Counted from the stretch's first letter, positions 44,579 to 54,232 are shown. The stretch is DNA of 64,000 nucleotides from Stenotrophomonas nitritireducens (GCF_001700965.1 NZ_CP016756.1:4082501-4146500), one strand, 5' to 3'. A program made the numbers and translations. Notes: generated by a model not told the origin, from the letters alone.

Positions 44579-45631
44579 TCAACGGAAAGTGACATTCACC
44601 GTAGCTGTAGCCGAGAACGGCCCCAGTGCAGGCTCCTCATCCATCCAGAACAGCGACGCCCTGAACTCCTTGCGGGTCATGCCGTGGTTCACCGTGCCCA
44701 AGGGGATGGTCTTCTTCATCGGAATGTAGCGCTCGCTGCTGGCAGGGTCGGACAACACGATGCCAAAGTTGCCGTTGCGGCGCGGCAGGATGACGGTGCC
44801 CTCATACAGCTTGTTTGCGGTGTCGAAGGTGGCCATCAGCATCTGCTGGCTGCATTGTCCGCCAGCGGTCGGGTGGGTCATGTCCACTTCGAGCCAGAAC
44901 GACATCTTGTTGGTCTCGCCCATATGGATGGTGGACGTGGAGATCCTGCCGAAATCGACGGTGCTGCCGGCATTGGCCACGATCCGGATTTCCGGGTTGC
45001 AGGCGATGAAACGGATATGACCCAGTCCGCCGATGCCCGCGCGGTAATTGGAGCCCGGGCTGGTGTTCAAGCCGCCATCGCCATCGACCTGGAACAGATC
45101 GAAGCTGCGGCTGTTGTTGATCAGGCCATTGACCGGCGGGGGAAGCCCGGTTGCCTTGATGTAGATCGAGAAGGTGACACCCAGTACGTTGGACGTTGCG
45201 CAGCGTTTTGCTTTGGAATGGTTCCAATGCTTTTTGCAGTTGGGCCGGTTTGCCGGCGGCACGGTGCCTGCGCCGACCAGCAGCCGCGCCGTTCCGCCAT
45301 TGATGCGATGGTCGGTATTGCCAATGGTTACCCCGACCTCGATGGAAGGATGGAGCTGCGCGATGCTGTTGTCGGGGTCCCAATAGAAAAACGCATACTC
45401 GCCATCGGGCGCGGACTGCGCGTCCAGGCAACGGAAGCTGATGCTGAACTCCTCCGAACGCCACAACAGCCTGCCGCGCACGGCGTCACCGCGGGAGATG
45501 GTGATGTCGTTGAGCAGATTGATCTGTTGATGGACGGTTTCGGAAAACGTTTCCTTGCAGGACATTGCCGCTGCTGCCTGCGGCAGAAGCAGCACGAGCA
45601 GCAGGCACAGGTTTCGAATCAGGTACGTCAT
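44579..45631 (-). CDS. Fimbrial tip adhesin-like protein of a chaperone-usher pilus
   Basis: A 350-residue secreted protein. It has a signal peptide (residues about 1-22, LLLPQAAAA), an N-terminal region with several cysteines (about 25-210) that may be the receptor-binding domain, and a C-terminal pilin-like domain (about 215-350) ending ATVNVTFR, whose alternating hydrophobics form the donor strand-accepting groove. The two-domain layout and last place in the operon fit an adhesin. The ATG at 45631 overlaps the usher stop region as ATGA; 45667 would lie inside the usher gene. The receptor is unknown. Confidence 0.72.
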   Translation of the reverse strand: MTYLIRNLCLLLVLLLPQAAAAMSCKETFSETVHQQINLLNDITISRGDAVRGRLLWRSEEFSISFRCLDAQSAPDGEYAFFYWDPDNSIAQLHPSIEVGVTIGNTDHRINGGTARLLVGAGTVPPANRPNCKKHWNHSKAKRCATSNVLGVTFSIYIKATGLPPPVNGLINNSRSFDLFQVDGDGGLNTSPGSNYRAGIGGLGHIRFIACNPEIRIVANAGSTVDFGRISTSTIHMGETNKMSFWLEVDMTHPTAGGQCSQQMLMATFDTANKLYEGTVILPRRNGNFGIVLSDPASSERYIPMKKTIPLGTVNHGMTRKEFRASLFWMDEEPALGPFSATATVNVTFR

Positions 45632-48273
45632 GGTCGATCTCGGGGTTGCGCACCGGATTGGGTGCATTGCAGGTCCACATGGCGGTAGCCCTGGCTTTTG
45701 ATGGTGCTGGCGGACAGCTGCAGCGAGGCCAGGTGCAGTTCACAGGCCTGGTAGGTTTCCTGTCCCCAGCGCACGGACAGGCTGTCGTCGGGGCGCACGC
45801 CGCTGACGAACAGGGTTCCATCGGGGCCGGCCACGCCACGCTTGTGGCCATCGTGGTCGAACACTTCCGCACCCATCGGTACTCGCTTGCCGTTGCCGAG
45901 CAGGGAGTGGACCATCAGGTTGCTGCCACGGCGTGTATCGAAATCCATGCGTACCAGAGCGCCACGGGTGGGAACCACCGTGCCGTTGATCCGGCTGGCA
46001 TCGATGTCGGCACCCAGGTCATCGCTGCGCAAGGCCACGCGGTTGTTGCGGTAGGCGGCCACGCCGGAAATGACGCCATAACCGCGCCGGTCCAGGCGGA
46101 CGCCCGACTGGTTTTCCAGGCCGATGCCGGCGCCGTCGGTGGCATGCACCAGCACGTTGCTTGAATGCAACGACTGCGCCAGGGTGAGGCCGTTGCCGTG
46201 CACCACCCAGGCCCCGCTGGCTCCCCAGTTCACCTGCTGGTAGTCACGCGCCCGGGTTGCACCGAAGCTCAGGCTTCCTTTGCTGCCGGTGTAGTTGGCA
46301 TTGACCGCAGCGGAGCTGCCGCGATCGGAATGGCCCAGGTTCAGCCCATAGCCCAGTTTCTCGCTGCGCATGGCCGTGCCGTTGATGCCCGCCTGGTAGT
46401 TGGCACCGGAGTTGCGGGAGTGGCTGTAAGCGCTGACGGCATTGGCACGTGCCGCGGCCCTGCGGCCCAGTGGAACGGTAAGCGACACCCCCAGGTTGCG
46501 GTCCGAGCGACCACGGCGGCTGCGCGTGTCACGGAAAAAGAGGCTGTAGTTGACCGCACCAATACGACCATTGAAACCCAAGTGAAGGTTGCGCTCGCGT
46601 GCCTGTGCTGCCCAGTAATTCTGGCTGCTGTAGCTGAAGTTGAGCGAGTAGTCGTCGAGAATGCGCTGGTCAACCGCGACTTCCAGGTGGCTGCGCTTGT
46701 TTTGGTAGCGCGCGCTTGTTATCGCCTGCCGCGCCGGAGGGCGCCAGGCCGGATCGGCGGATGCGGCGCTGTCGCTGGTTTCGAAGTCCTCCTCCCAGCG
46801 TTCGTAGTGGTCGTTGCGCCACTGTTCGTGCTCATTGGCCGCGTCGCTGAAGCCGTAGTAGCCCGAGGTGGAATAGCGATGGCCGACCAAGCGGAACTCG
46901 GTGCCACGCGCGTTCAGGGACTTGGAGTAGAGGAAGCGGTAGCTCTGGCCGGTGCGACTGCCGCCGCTGGCCAGTTGGGTGCGCGCGTGGCTGATGTCGA
47001 TGGAAGCCGAACCGAAACGGCCCAGGTCATGCGCCACGCCCATGGCGATGGACTGGTAGTTCTGCGCCACCAGCAGGCCGCCATAGGGGGTGGCGCTGGA
47101 GGGCAGGCCGTGGGCGAGGGTGGCCTGCACAAACCCGGGCCGGTAGCGTTCTTCGCCATTGCGCAGGATGCCTGCGCTGAGCTCGTAGTGGGTCAGACCT
47201 GGCCGGAGCATGGTTTCAACGGCGGAGAACGCCTGGCGATGGCGTTGCACGGCACCGTCTGCACCAATCACCGACACTTCCAATTCGCCACTCATGCGAT
47301 TGGGAACGACGTCCTTGATCTCGAAAGGCCCCGGCGCGACGTTGATGGAGTGGACCAGGTGCCCGTCCTGCCGTACCTCGACGCGGCCGCCGGTGGGGGC
47401 CATGCCGCGTACCACCGGTGCATAGCTGCGTTGACTGAAGGCGAGCATGTCATCGTCGTTGGCCAGCTTCGCACCGCGGAAACGGACGCTGTCGAACACG
47501 CCGTAAGCGGTATAGCTGTCGCCCAGCACCAGTCTGCTGCGTTGCGAGCCCAGGTCGGTCTCGACGCGGAAACTGCGTGATCGCCAATGCGTGCGGTTGC
47601 CGGTGGCGGGGTCATTCGACGTGCGGTTGAGATTGGCGGTATGACGCAGCCGCCACATGCCCAGATTCAGTCCGCTATTGATCGAGGCATACAGATAATT
47701 GCTGTTGTCGGCGTGTTCCTGCCGGTCATGCGAGCCGTTCAAGGTGTATTCGACCAACAGCGCATTGATGCCTTGGTCACGCAACGCATGACGGATATAG
47801 CCGCGCGGCAGTGTATGCAGATGAACCTGCGGCACCTGCAGGTCGAGTCGCTGCTGATTGCCGTTATAGCTGACCTGGCTGCCTGCCAGCAGGGCCGGCA
47901 ACGATTCACAGCGAGCCTGTACCTGCGGGTCGCGCTGGCCGTTGGGTAGGCGGATGCTCCAGGCCCGCAGGCGTGTACGGGTCAGGCAGGGCTGCACCTC
48001 GCCGCTGGCCAGGCGCTCGAAGCGGATATCCTCGCGGGCGATTTCATCGCCGTTGAGGTAGACGGAAAACGGATACGTGCCGGGCAACACCGAGCCTGGA
48101 CTCGACAGCATGGCCACGTCGTCTTCGTTCTGCGCACCGCGCAGGAAGTCGAGGTTGAACTGGGGCGCCGCAACTGCAGTGCCGATACCCAGGGTATTGA
48201 GCGCGACGGCGAGCGGTGCCAAACGAGGGACAAACGTGTCCCTCCGCAGGGTGGCGCGGATTGTGCGAAGCAT
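45628..48273 (-). CDS. Outer-membrane fimbrial usher (FimD/PapC family)
   Basis: An 881-residue protein. A signal peptide ends near GTAVAAPQFN. The N-terminal periplasmic domain (FNLDFLRGAQNEDDVAML) binds chaperone-subunit complexes. A 24-strand barrel with plug domain follows (middle), with family block VPYSLNLNG-like sequences such as GPFEIKDVVPN and ELEVSVIGADG. C-terminal domains carry FVSGVRPDDSL. Length is normal for ushers. It is the pore and assembly platform for the pilus, and overlaps the adhesin gene by 4 bp. Confidence 0.93.
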   Translation of the reverse strand: MLRTIRATLRRDTFVPRLAPLAVALNTLGIGTAVAAPQFNLDFLRGAQNEDDVAMLSSPGSVLPGTYPFSVYLNGDEIAREDIRFERLASGEVQPCLTRTRLRAWSIRLPNGQRDPQVQARCESLPALLAGSQVSYNGNQQRLDLQVPQVHLHTLPRGYIRHALRDQGINALLVEYTLNGSHDRQEHADNSNYLYASINSGLNLGMWRLRHTANLNRTSNDPATGNRTHWRSRSFRVETDLGSQRSRLVLGDSYTAYGVFDSVRFRGAKLANDDDMLAFSQRSYAPVVRGMAPTGGRVEVRQDGHLVHSINVAPGPFEIKDVVPNRMSGELEVSVIGADGAVQRHRQAFSAVETMLRPGLTHYELSAGILRNGEERYRPGFVQATLAHGLPSSATPYGGLLVAQNYQSIAMGVAHDLGRFGSASIDISHARTQLASGGSRTGQSYRFLYSKSLNARGTEFRLVGHRYSTSGYYGFSDAANEHEQWRNDHYERWEEDFETSDSAASADPAWRPPARQAITSARYQNKRSHLEVAVDQRILDDYSLNFSYSSQNYWAAQARERNLHLGFNGRIGAVNYSLFFRDTRSRRGRSDRNLGVSLTVPLGRRAAARANAVSAYSHSRNSGANYQAGINGTAMRSEKLGYGLNLGHSDRGSSAAVNANYTGSKGSLSFGATRARDYQQVNWGASGAWVVHGNGLTLAQSLHSSNVLVHATDGAGIGLENQSGVRLDRRGYGVISGVAAYRNNRVALRSDDLGADIDASRINGTVVPTRGALVRMDFDTRRGSNLMVHSLLGNGKRVPMGAEVFDHDGHKRGVAGPDGTLFVSGVRPDDSLSVRWGQETYQACELHLASLQLSASTIKSQGYRHVDLQCTQSGAQPRDRP

Positions 48274-48296
48274 GGCTGGACTCTTTGACGAAGACG

Positions 48297-49031
48297 TCAG
48301 CGCGTCACGGCGACGTCTGCAAGTTCGGTGATGCCGCCGAAGTCATTTATGTAGGAAAAGCGCAGTGTGCTGCTGCCGTGCAGATCGAGCGCCGCGACGG
48401 GAATACTCATCGACTGCCCGGGTGCGATCATGTCCAGGTCGACTTTCCTGTCGGGGCCGGCTGTTGCCCGGCCTTGCACTTCGGCGAACGTGATGTGCAG
48501 AGGACTGCGATTGGTCACCTGCAGCTGGTCGCCGGCCATGCGCCACTGAAGCGCATGGGCAGCTTCCTCCAGCGTGGTGTCGAGCGCGGCCGGTCGATAG
48601 AACAGCTTGATGCGGGTGCGGATGGCCACCTGCAGGACGTTGCTGGCTTCGGAGCGCGGCGGTATTTCCTGCACATTCACCCAGAACAGTGACTCCCGGT
48701 CCTGCGGCAAACCGCTGCCCGAGTAGATCGCCCTGAGCACCGCCTGTTCGCCGGCCGACAACTGCATCAGGGGCGGGGTCAGCAGCATCGGCAAGCTTTT
48801 ACCCTCGGGCATGCCGTCCCCGTCATCCAGCCAGGTCTGCACCATGTAAGGCAGCGTGCTGCGGTTGCTCAGAGTCAGCGCAGCCGATGCCGCGTGGCCG
48901 CTGTAGATCACGCGCGTGGTTTCCACGTGCACGGCGGCGGACGCGATTTGGCCGCCAATGCCGAAGACGATCAGCAGTGCCATCAGCAAGCGCAGGGCAG
49001 GCCGTTGGAAAGGGAGGGAGAGTACAGACAT
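48297..49031 (-). CDS. Periplasmic fimbrial chaperone (PapD family)
   Basis: A 244-residue protein with a signal peptide to about residue 33 (GGQIASA). It has two Ig-like domains: the first contains TRVIYSGHAASAALTLSNRS and the conserved LFWVNVQEIPP (G1 strand end); the second has LFYRPAAL and the basic residue of the subunit-binding cleft near RIKLFYRP. It caps pilin subunits by donor-strand complementation and delivers them to the usher. Start 49031 (ATG) is preferred over GTG 49037. It is located between pilin and usher, as is standard. Confidence 0.93.
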   Translation of the reverse strand: MSVLSLPFQRPALRLLMALLIVFGIGGQIASAAVHVETTRVIYSGHAASAALTLSNRSTLPYMVQTWLDDGDGMPEGKSLPMLLTPPLMQLSAGEQAVLRAIYSGSGLPQDRESLFWVNVQEIPPRSEASNVLQVAIRTRIKLFYRPAALDTTLEEAAHALQWRMAGDQLQVTNRSPLHITFAEVQGRATAGPDRKVDLDMIAPGQSMSIPVAALDLHGSSTLRFSYINDFGGITELADVAVTR

Positions 49032-49106
49032 GGGCACAGTTGCTTGCTACCGGGAGGGACAGGGGACAGCAGTGCTGCCGGACATTGCCGGCAGCACTGT
49101 TCTTGC

Positions 49107-49637
49107 TTAGCGGTACTCGATCGAGAACGTCGAGTTGGCGTCCGCTGCGCCTGCAGTCACGGCTTTGGAGTAGGACTTGTAACGTGCCTTCAGGTTGACC
49201 GTGGCGGTGCCGGTGGTACCGACGGTGACGACGGCCGGGTCCTTGATGTCCTGGTTGATCGGGAACAGGTTTTCATTGTGGTCGAGGATTTCAATGCCGA
49301 TGCCGGTGGCGGCGCTGACTGCCAGCAATTCCGGATGGCCGGCAGGCACAATGCCGTCGAAACGCAGGGTATAGGTGCCGGCGGCGCAGTTCTGCAGGCC
49401 GATGCTGAAGCTCTTCGGCGCCGAGACATCACCCACGTTCTTGAACAGCGTGGTGGGGAACTTGCCGATCGTGACGGTCTGGTCGATGCTGGCGGTGGTG
49501 ACGTCACAGGTGGACTGCACGATTTCGCCCTTGAAGGTGATCGAGCCCGACGCAGCCTGTGCGGAGGAGCACAGCAGTGCCGTCAACGCCAGGGCGGCGG
49601 CGCCCATCTTCAGAGCCGTGGGGGTGTTGCACGTCAT
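49107..49637 (-). CDS. Major fimbrial subunit (pilin)
   Basis: A 176-residue type 1-like pilin with a signal peptide (residues 1-28, ALLCSSAQA). The mature protein begins ASGSITFKGEIV, the donor-strand and first-strand pattern; the disulfide pair is at STCDV (about Cys44) and LQNCAAG (about Cys103). The C-terminus FSIEYR has the penultimate-type tyrosine of the family. AAAGGAACTACAT precedes the ATG. It is first in the four-gene operon and expected to be the abundant shaft subunit. Confidence 0.92.
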   Translation of the reverse strand: MTCNTPTALKMGAAALALTALLCSSAQAASGSITFKGEIVQSTCDVTTASIDQTVTIGKFPTTLFKNVGDVSAPKSFSIGLQNCAAGTYTLRFDGIVPAGHPELLAVSAATGIGIEILDHNENLFPINQDIKDPAVVTVGTTGTATVNLKARYKSYSKAVTAGAADANSTFSIEYR

Positions 49638-50170
49638 ATGTAGTTCCTTTCAAAGTATTGATACGAAGGCACGGTGGATCCGTCGCTCCGCGGGGTGGTC
49701 AGACGGAAGTGCGCAGGCAATGCCGGCGCAACCCTGTACTGAACAAGGTGATGCGCAAGGAGGGCGCCCGGAGGCGGATGATGCAGAGGCCGCCTGGTAT
49801 GCACCCGCCTACGGCGTAAACCCGTCGGGGCAGGTGCGGTGCAATGCAGTGGCGGCGAAACGATGTCCTTGCGGCGGTAATCAGGCTGTAACCAAGCAGG
49901 TGCATAGTCTAGAAACGACAGTCGGCATTGTTCAGCGGGATTGTTCGCCCTGCCTCACTGTGGTTTCACCCGTCTGATCACTCCCTTCTCATCCATTGGG
50001 ATGTAGGGAAACTACCCATGGCGCGTGGCCGCGGCCTATTTGTCTGGCAACGTTGGGGCAAACGCGAAAAGCGGATGGCCCTCACGGGTTGTGGTCGCCG
50101 AACACGCAGGCAGACCCTGATGCAGCGCTGCAGTCACCGTGGCCGGAGCATTTTGGTGGGCTGTAGAAAA
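49638..50170. promoter_or_regulatory. 533-bp region upstream of the fimbrial operon
   Basis: It lies between the pilin gene start and the 3' end of the LysR gene. No reading frame here looks protein-coding. It must hold the fimbrial promoter and probably a long leader, since it is far longer than other gaps here. The one structured site noticed is GTAG-GGAAA-CTAC at 50003-50015. No invertible-element ends (fim switch type) were seen. Confidence 0.5.
50003..50015. promoter_or_regulatory. Dyad GTAG-N5-CTAC, possible regulator site
   Basis: GTAGGGAAACTAC continues into CCAT, giving TACCCAT, which fits the NarL/FixJ-class heptamer TACYYMT. It is about 370 bp upstream of the pilin start. Suggestive only; no regulator of that class lies nearby. 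Confidence 0.25.
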
Positions 50171-51067
50171 CTAGTCCGCTGGCATGGTGTGGCCATGCTG
50201 CTCCGCCACTAGCGCCAGCCAGGCCTGCGCGGCGGCGGATAGAAAGCCGCCGCGACGCCACGCAACGGCCATCTTCCAGTCCAGCTCCGGCTCGTCCAAT
50301 GCCACCAGCACCACGTCCGGGCGTTGTCGCGCCTGCGCGATCATCCGTGGCAGCATCGCCACCCCCAGCCCGGCGGCAACCAGCGCCACGATGAAATCCG
50401 GTTGCGCACTGCGGCTGACCTCGCGCGGGGTGAAGCCGCGCGCCATGCAGGCCTTGATGATGCGGCGGTTGAGCATGAAGCCTTTTTCGAACAGTACGAA
50501 CGACACCTCGGCGAGGTCCTGCAGTTTCAATGTGCGTCGTGTCGCCAGCGGGTGGCCGGCTGGCAGCAGCGCGACCAGCGGTTCGGTGCGCACCGGTTGC
50601 CAGTCCAGGTCGTCGGCCACCGGCAACAGGCTGGCGGCCAGCTCAATCTCGCCGGCGCGCAGGCTTTCTTCCAGCGCCTCGCTGCCGCGCTCGAGCACCT
50701 GCAGCTCAATCTGCGGATAGCGCTGCCGGAACTGGGCAAATACCGGGGCGAACAGGATGTCGCTGCCCAGCGACGCCAGGCCCAGGTGCAGTTCGCCCCG
50801 CTGCAGGCCGCGCAGCTCCTGCAGTTCGCGCAGCATGTCCTCGCGCTCACCGAGCAGCGCCAGGGCGCGCCGGTAGACGATCTGACCGGCCGGGGTCAGC
50901 CGCACACCTTGGCGTGAGCGTTCCAGCAACACCTCGCCAAGCTCGTCCTCCAGCTGCCGGATCGCCTTGCTCAGGGTCGGCTGGGTGGCGAAGACCGCTT
51001 CGGCGGCGGCAGAAAAGCCGTTGTGGCGTACCACCTCGACCAGCATGCGGAGCTGTCGGATATCCAT
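50171..51067 (-). CDS. LysR-family transcriptional regulator, CidR-like position
   Basis: A 298-residue LysR-type regulator. The N-terminal winged helix (residues 1-65) has the recognition region FSAAAEAVFATQPTLSKAIRQLE. The periplasmic-binding-like effector domain is at 90-290 (RGELHLGLASLGSD). It is divergent from the cidA/lrgB-type genes with a 76-bp gap to the cidA start containing a perfect palindrome, the classic arrangement for a LysR regulator and its targets; in Gram-positives CidR activates cidABC in response to overflow metabolism. The effector here is unknown. Confidence 0.87.
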   Translation of the reverse strand: MDIRQLRMLVEVVRHNGFSAAAEAVFATQPTLSKAIRQLEDELGEVLLERSRQGVRLTPAGQIVYRRALALLGEREDMLRELQELRGLQRGELHLGLASLGSDILFAPVFAQFRQRYPQIELQVLERGSEALEESLRAGEIELAASLLPVADDLDWQPVRTEPLVALLPAGHPLATRRTLKLQDLAEVSFVLFEKGFMLNRRIIKACMARGFTPREVSRSAQPDFIVALVAAGLGVAMLPRMIAQARQRPDVVLVALDEPELDWKMAVAWRRGGFLSAAAQAWLALVAEQHGHTMPAD

Positions 51068-51087
51068 TCTGTATTGGAATCCATTGG

Positions 51088-51102
51088 ATGAATTGAATTC
51101 AT
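51088..51102. promoter_or_regulatory. 15-bp palindrome in the lysR-cidA gap
   Basis: ATGAATT-G-AATTCAT, perfect apart from its centre. It lies 20 bp from the LysR start and 41 bp from the cidA start. It overlaps a second partial dyad, ATTGGAATCCAT (51073-51084). A likely LysR binding site. Confidence 0.5.
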
Positions 51103-51143
51103 TTTAATTATGGATGAGGGCGGCGTACATAGGAGGCATGGAA

Positions 51144-51557
51144 ATGCTTTTGCTGTCATTGCGTCGTTGCCGGGTAGGCGTGAAACGCTGGCTGCGCCGC
51201 AGCACCGGGCTGCAGATTGGCGCGCTGGTGGGTGTCTGGCTGCTGGCCGATGTGCTGATGCGTCAGTTTGGAGTGCCGGTACCCGGCGGCATCGTCGGCC
51301 TGTTCGTGCTGTTGCTGGCCTTCGCCCTGCAGTGGCTGTCGCCGCGTTCGTTCAGCCGCGGTGCGCAGTGGCTGTTGGCCGAGATGCTGCTGTTCTTCGT
51401 GCCGGCGGCGATGATCCTGCTCGACAACCGGCAGATGTTCGGTTGGCTGGGGATCAAGCTGCTCGCGGTGGTGGTGGGCGGCACCGTGCTGGTGATGGCG
51501 GTCACCGCACTTACCGTGGAAGGGTTGTTCCGCTGGAGTCAACGCAATGAATCTTGA
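51144..51557 (+). CDS. cidA: CidA/LrgA-family holin-like membrane protein
   Basis: A 137-residue protein with a basic N-terminus and four membrane helices (about 17-33, 40-56, 68-88, 92-120). The family block is GVPVPGGIVGLFVLLLAF. CidA/LrgA proteins are small holin-like membrane proteins; with LrgB/CidB partners they affect autolysis and, in several bacteria, pyruvate uptake. The start is set at 51144, because GGAGG at 51132-51136 is spaced 7 nt from it and only 1-2 nt from ATG 51138; 51114 lies upstream of the SD. It overlaps lrgB by 11 bp. Confidence 0.87.
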   Translation: MLLLSLRRCRVGVKRWLRRSTGLQIGALVGVWLLADVLMRQFGVPVPGGIVGLFVLLLAFALQWLSPRSFSRGAQWLLAEMLLFFVPAAMILLDNRQMFGWLGIKLLAVVVGGTVLVMAVTALTVEGLFRWSQRNES

Positions 51558-52260
51558 AGCCGTCATCAGCCATCCGCTGCAGCTGCTCTGGCCGCTGTTC
51601 TGGGCCGTGGTCACGGTGGGTGCCTATGTGCTGGCCAAGCGCCTCTACGGGCGCATCCAGCAGGGCTGGGCATCGCCACTGATCACCGCGCCGTTGGTGT
51701 TGTTGGCGCTGGCCTTGCTGCTGCACGCCAACTACCACGACTACCTTCGCGGCACGCATTGGCTGATGGCCATGCTGGGGCCGGCCACGGTCGCCTTCGC
51801 CGTGCCGATCTACCAGCAGCGTGCGCTGATCGCGCGGCATTGGCAGGTGCTCGGTGCTGGCGTGCTGGTAGGCAGCGCCACGGCCATCATCGCGGCGTGG
51901 CTGATGGCCCGCGCGTTGCATCTGTCCCCCGAGTTGCAGCTGAGCCTGGCGCCGCGCTCGGTGACCACGCCATTCGCGATGGATGTGTCCGGCCGTATTG
52001 GTGGCATCCCCGAACTGACCGCAGTGTTCGTGATCATCACCGGCATCTGCGGCGCACTGTTTGGTCAGCTGCTGCTGAAGTTTCTGCCGGTGCGTAGCGC
52101 GATGGCGCGCGGTGCGCTGTTCGGCATGGGCGCGCACGGCATGGGCGTGGCCAAGGCGCGTGAGCTGGGCGAAAGCGAGGGGGCAATTGCCGGCTTGGTG
52201 ATGGTGATGGCAGGCTTGGTGAACGTTGCCGCAGCGCCGTTGTTGGTGGCGCTGCTGTAG
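51547..52260 (+). CDS. lrgB: LrgB/CidB-family membrane protein
   Basis: A 237-residue membrane protein with about seven to eight helices. The family motifs are LGPATVAFAVPIY (about 77-89) and RSVTTPFAMDVS (about 137-148), followed by GALFGMGAHGMGVAKA. It works with the LrgA/CidA partner encoded immediately upstream, with overlapping reading frames. Proposed roles are control of murein hydrolase export or pyruvate transport; the sequence does not decide. The convergent DMT gene ends 8 bp away. Confidence 0.9.
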   Translation: MNLEAVISHPLQLLWPLFWAVVTVGAYVLAKRLYGRIQQGWASPLITAPLVLLALALLLHANYHDYLRGTHWLMAMLGPATVAFAVPIYQQRALIARHWQVLGAGVLVGSATAIIAAWLMARALHLSPELQLSLAPRSVTTPFAMDVSGRIGGIPELTAVFVIITGICGALFGQLLLKFLPVRSAMARGALFGMGAHGMGVAKARELGESEGAIAGLVMVMAGLVNVAAAPLLVALL

Positions 52261-52268
52261 TTGCCGGC

Positions 52269-53192
52269 TTACTCGCCGGGCTTGGCGGCGGCGATCGGGG
52301 CGTGCGTTGCCGCACGGCGCGCCAGAACCGCTTCACGGTGGGCGATATAGGCATTGGAGCCAAGGATGATCAGTGCGCCGATCACGGTCCAGCGGTCCAG
52401 TGTCTCGCCAAACAGCAGCCAGCCCATCAGCACCACCAGCGGCAGCTGGGTGAAGCTGATCGGCGTGAGTGCGGAGACTTCGCCCAGCTTCAGTGCCCGC
52501 GTCCAGAACAGTTGGCCGATGGTGCCCAGCACGCCGGTGGCCACCAGCCATAGCCAGGCGATTCCGGTTGGCCAGACCCACACGAACAGCGCCGGTATCA
52601 GCGACAGTGGTACCCAGAACGCATAGGTATAGAGCACCACGGTGTCGGGCCCATCGATGCGGGTGAGCTGTTTGATCTGGATTGCGACCAGCGCGCTGAG
52701 CACGGCTGCAGCCACCGCGACCAGACTGCCGAGTTCGAAGCCATGCGCGCCCGGACGCACGATCACCAGCACGCCGATGAAGCCGACGATCACGGCTGCC
52801 CAGCGGCGGAAGCGGACCTTCTCGCCCAGCCACAGCACCGCGGCGATGGTGACGAACAGCGGCGTGGAATACGACAGCGAAATGGCCTGCGACAGCGGCA
52901 GGTGACCGATGGCCCAGAACGCACACAGCATCGATGCCAGGCCAATCGCGCTGCGCAGGAAATAGCGCGGCAGTTGCTGGGTGCGCAAGGGCGCGTGACC
53001 GGGGCGGATCAGCATGGGCAACAACGCCAGCAGGCCGAAGCTGTTGCGGAAGAACGCCACTTCCTGGGTTGGCACGTAGCGGGTAGCCAGGCGGATGGCC
53101 ACCGCCATCAGGCCGAAGGCCATGGCGCTGCCGAACATCAGCAGGGCGGCGCGCATGGCGATGGAGCGGGGTGCAGCCAATGCAGTGTTCAC
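52269..53192 (-). CDS. DMT-superfamily (EamA) metabolite exporter
   Basis: A 307-residue inner-membrane protein with ten helices in two EamA repeats (about 13-150 and 160-290). Blocks include [19 protein letters not shown] and [20 protein letters not shown] in the first repeat and [19 protein letters not shown] in the second. The family exports amino acids, nucleobases or other small metabolites; the substrate is not readable. It starts with GTG at 53192, overlapping the murB stop as GTGA, so it is translationally coupled to murB and pyrD. Confidence 0.87.
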   Translation of the reverse strand: MNTALAAPRSIAMRAALLMFGSAMAFGLMAVAIRLATRYVPTQEVAFFRNSFGLLALLPMLIRPGHAPLRTQQLPRYFLRSAIGLASMLCAFWAIGHLPLSQAISLSYSTPLFVTIAAVLWLGEKVRFRRWAAVIVGFIGVLVIVRPGAHGFELGSLVAVAAAVLSALVAIQIKQLTRIDGPDTVVLYTYAFWVPLSLIPALFVWVWPTGIAWLWLVATGVLGTIGQLFWTRALKLGEVSALTPISFTQLPLVVLMGWLLFGETLDRWTVIGALIILGSNAYIAHREAVLARRAATHAPIAAAKPGE

Positions 53193-54232
53193 CAGCGGGC
53201 GCCGACCAACCTGGGCTCGGGTTCGATGGGTACGCCGAACTTCTCCAGCACGGCGGCCGAGACGCGCCGTGCAAACGCCAGCAGTTCGGCGCCGCTGGCG
53301 TTGCCATGGTTGACCAGTACCAGCGCATGCGTGGGGGACACGCCGGCATCACCGTCGCGCTGGCCCTTGAAACCGGCCTTTTCAATCATCCATGCCGCCG
53401 ACACCTTGCGGTTGCTGTCGTCATTGCCGGGGAAAACCGGCAACTCGGGATAGTGCTGCAGCAACACGTCGACCTGTTCGAGCGGCAGAATGGGGTTCTT
53501 GAAGAAGCTGCCAGCATTGCCCAGCACATCCGGATCGGGCAGTTTGCGGCGGCGGATGGCGATGACCGCATTGGCGACATCGGCCGATACCGGGAACTCG
53601 ATTCCCATCGCCTTCAGTTCCTCGCGGATACCGGCGTAGTCCAGCTGCAGTTCGTGCAGCAGCGGCAGGCGGAACTCCACGGCGGTGATCAGGTAGCGGT
53701 CGGCTTCGTGCTTGAACAGGCTGTCGCGGTAGGCGAACTGGCAGGCGTCCTGGTCCAGGCGTACCCAGCACTGCTCCTGACGGTCCCAGGCTTCAACGGC
53801 CTGGATGAATTCGCCAACCTGGACACCATAGGCACCGATGTTCTGGATCGGCGCGGCACCAACGGTGCCGGGAATCAGGGCGAGGTTTTCCAGCCCTGAC
53901 AGGCCTTCCTGCAGCGACCACATCACCAGCTCATGCCAGATAACGCCGGCACCTGCGCGGACGATGGTGTGATCGGTACGGTGTTCAAGCGCGGTGATGT
54001 CGCGGTTTTCAAATACCAGCACCACGTCTTCTGGATCGGCGGCCAGCAGCACATTGCTGCCGCTGCCCAGCACCAGCAGATCGGCATCGGCCACGGCAGC
54101 CAGCGCTTCGGGCAGCACGTTGGGGTCGGCCACGCGCAGCATGCGCGGTGCGTGTGCGTCGACATGGAAAGTGTTGAGCTGGCGCAGTGGAGCGTTTTCG
54201 GTCAGGGACCAAGCGGGGGCGGCAATCATCAT
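53189..54232 (-). CDS. murB: UDP-N-acetylenolpyruvoylglucosamine reductase
   Basis: A 347-residue FAD enzyme (type I MurB) reducing UDP-GlcNAc-enolpyruvate to UDP-MurNAc with NADPH, the second step of peptidoglycan precursor synthesis. FAD-binding motifs are [11 protein letters not shown] (about 53-63) and [18 protein letters not shown] (about 118-135). The catalytic Ser lies in AGSFFKNP (about 244), and the Glu in [11 protein letters not shown] at the C-terminus. It overlaps pyrD by 4 bp upstream and the DMT gene by 4 bp downstream. Confidence 0.95.
   Translation of the reverse strand: MMIAAPAWSLTENAPLRQLNTFHVDAHAPRMLRVADPNVLPEALAAVADADLLVLGSGSNVLLAADPEDVVLVFENRDITALEHRTDHTIVRAGAGVIWHELVMWSLQEGLSGLENLALIPGTVGAAPIQNIGAYGVQVGEFIQAVEAWDRQEQCWVRLDQDACQFAYRDSLFKHEADRYLITAVEFRLPLLHELQLDYAGIREELKAMGIEFPVSADVANAVIAIRRRKLPDPDVLGNAGSFFKNPILPLEQVDVLLQHYPELPVFPGNDDSNRKVSAAWMIEKAGFKGQRDGDAGVSPTHALVLVNHGNASGAELLAFARRVSAAVLEKFGVPIEPEPRLVGARW

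Noticed and set aside
49699-49905. 68-codon minus-strand frame upstream of the pilin gene
   Set aside because: No SD, no conserved look, and it lies in the likely fimbrial leader.
49638-50170. Possible cyclic-di-GMP riboswitch in the fimbrial leader
   Set aside because: Neither strand shows the conserved GEMM core sequences; only short unrelated hairpins are present.
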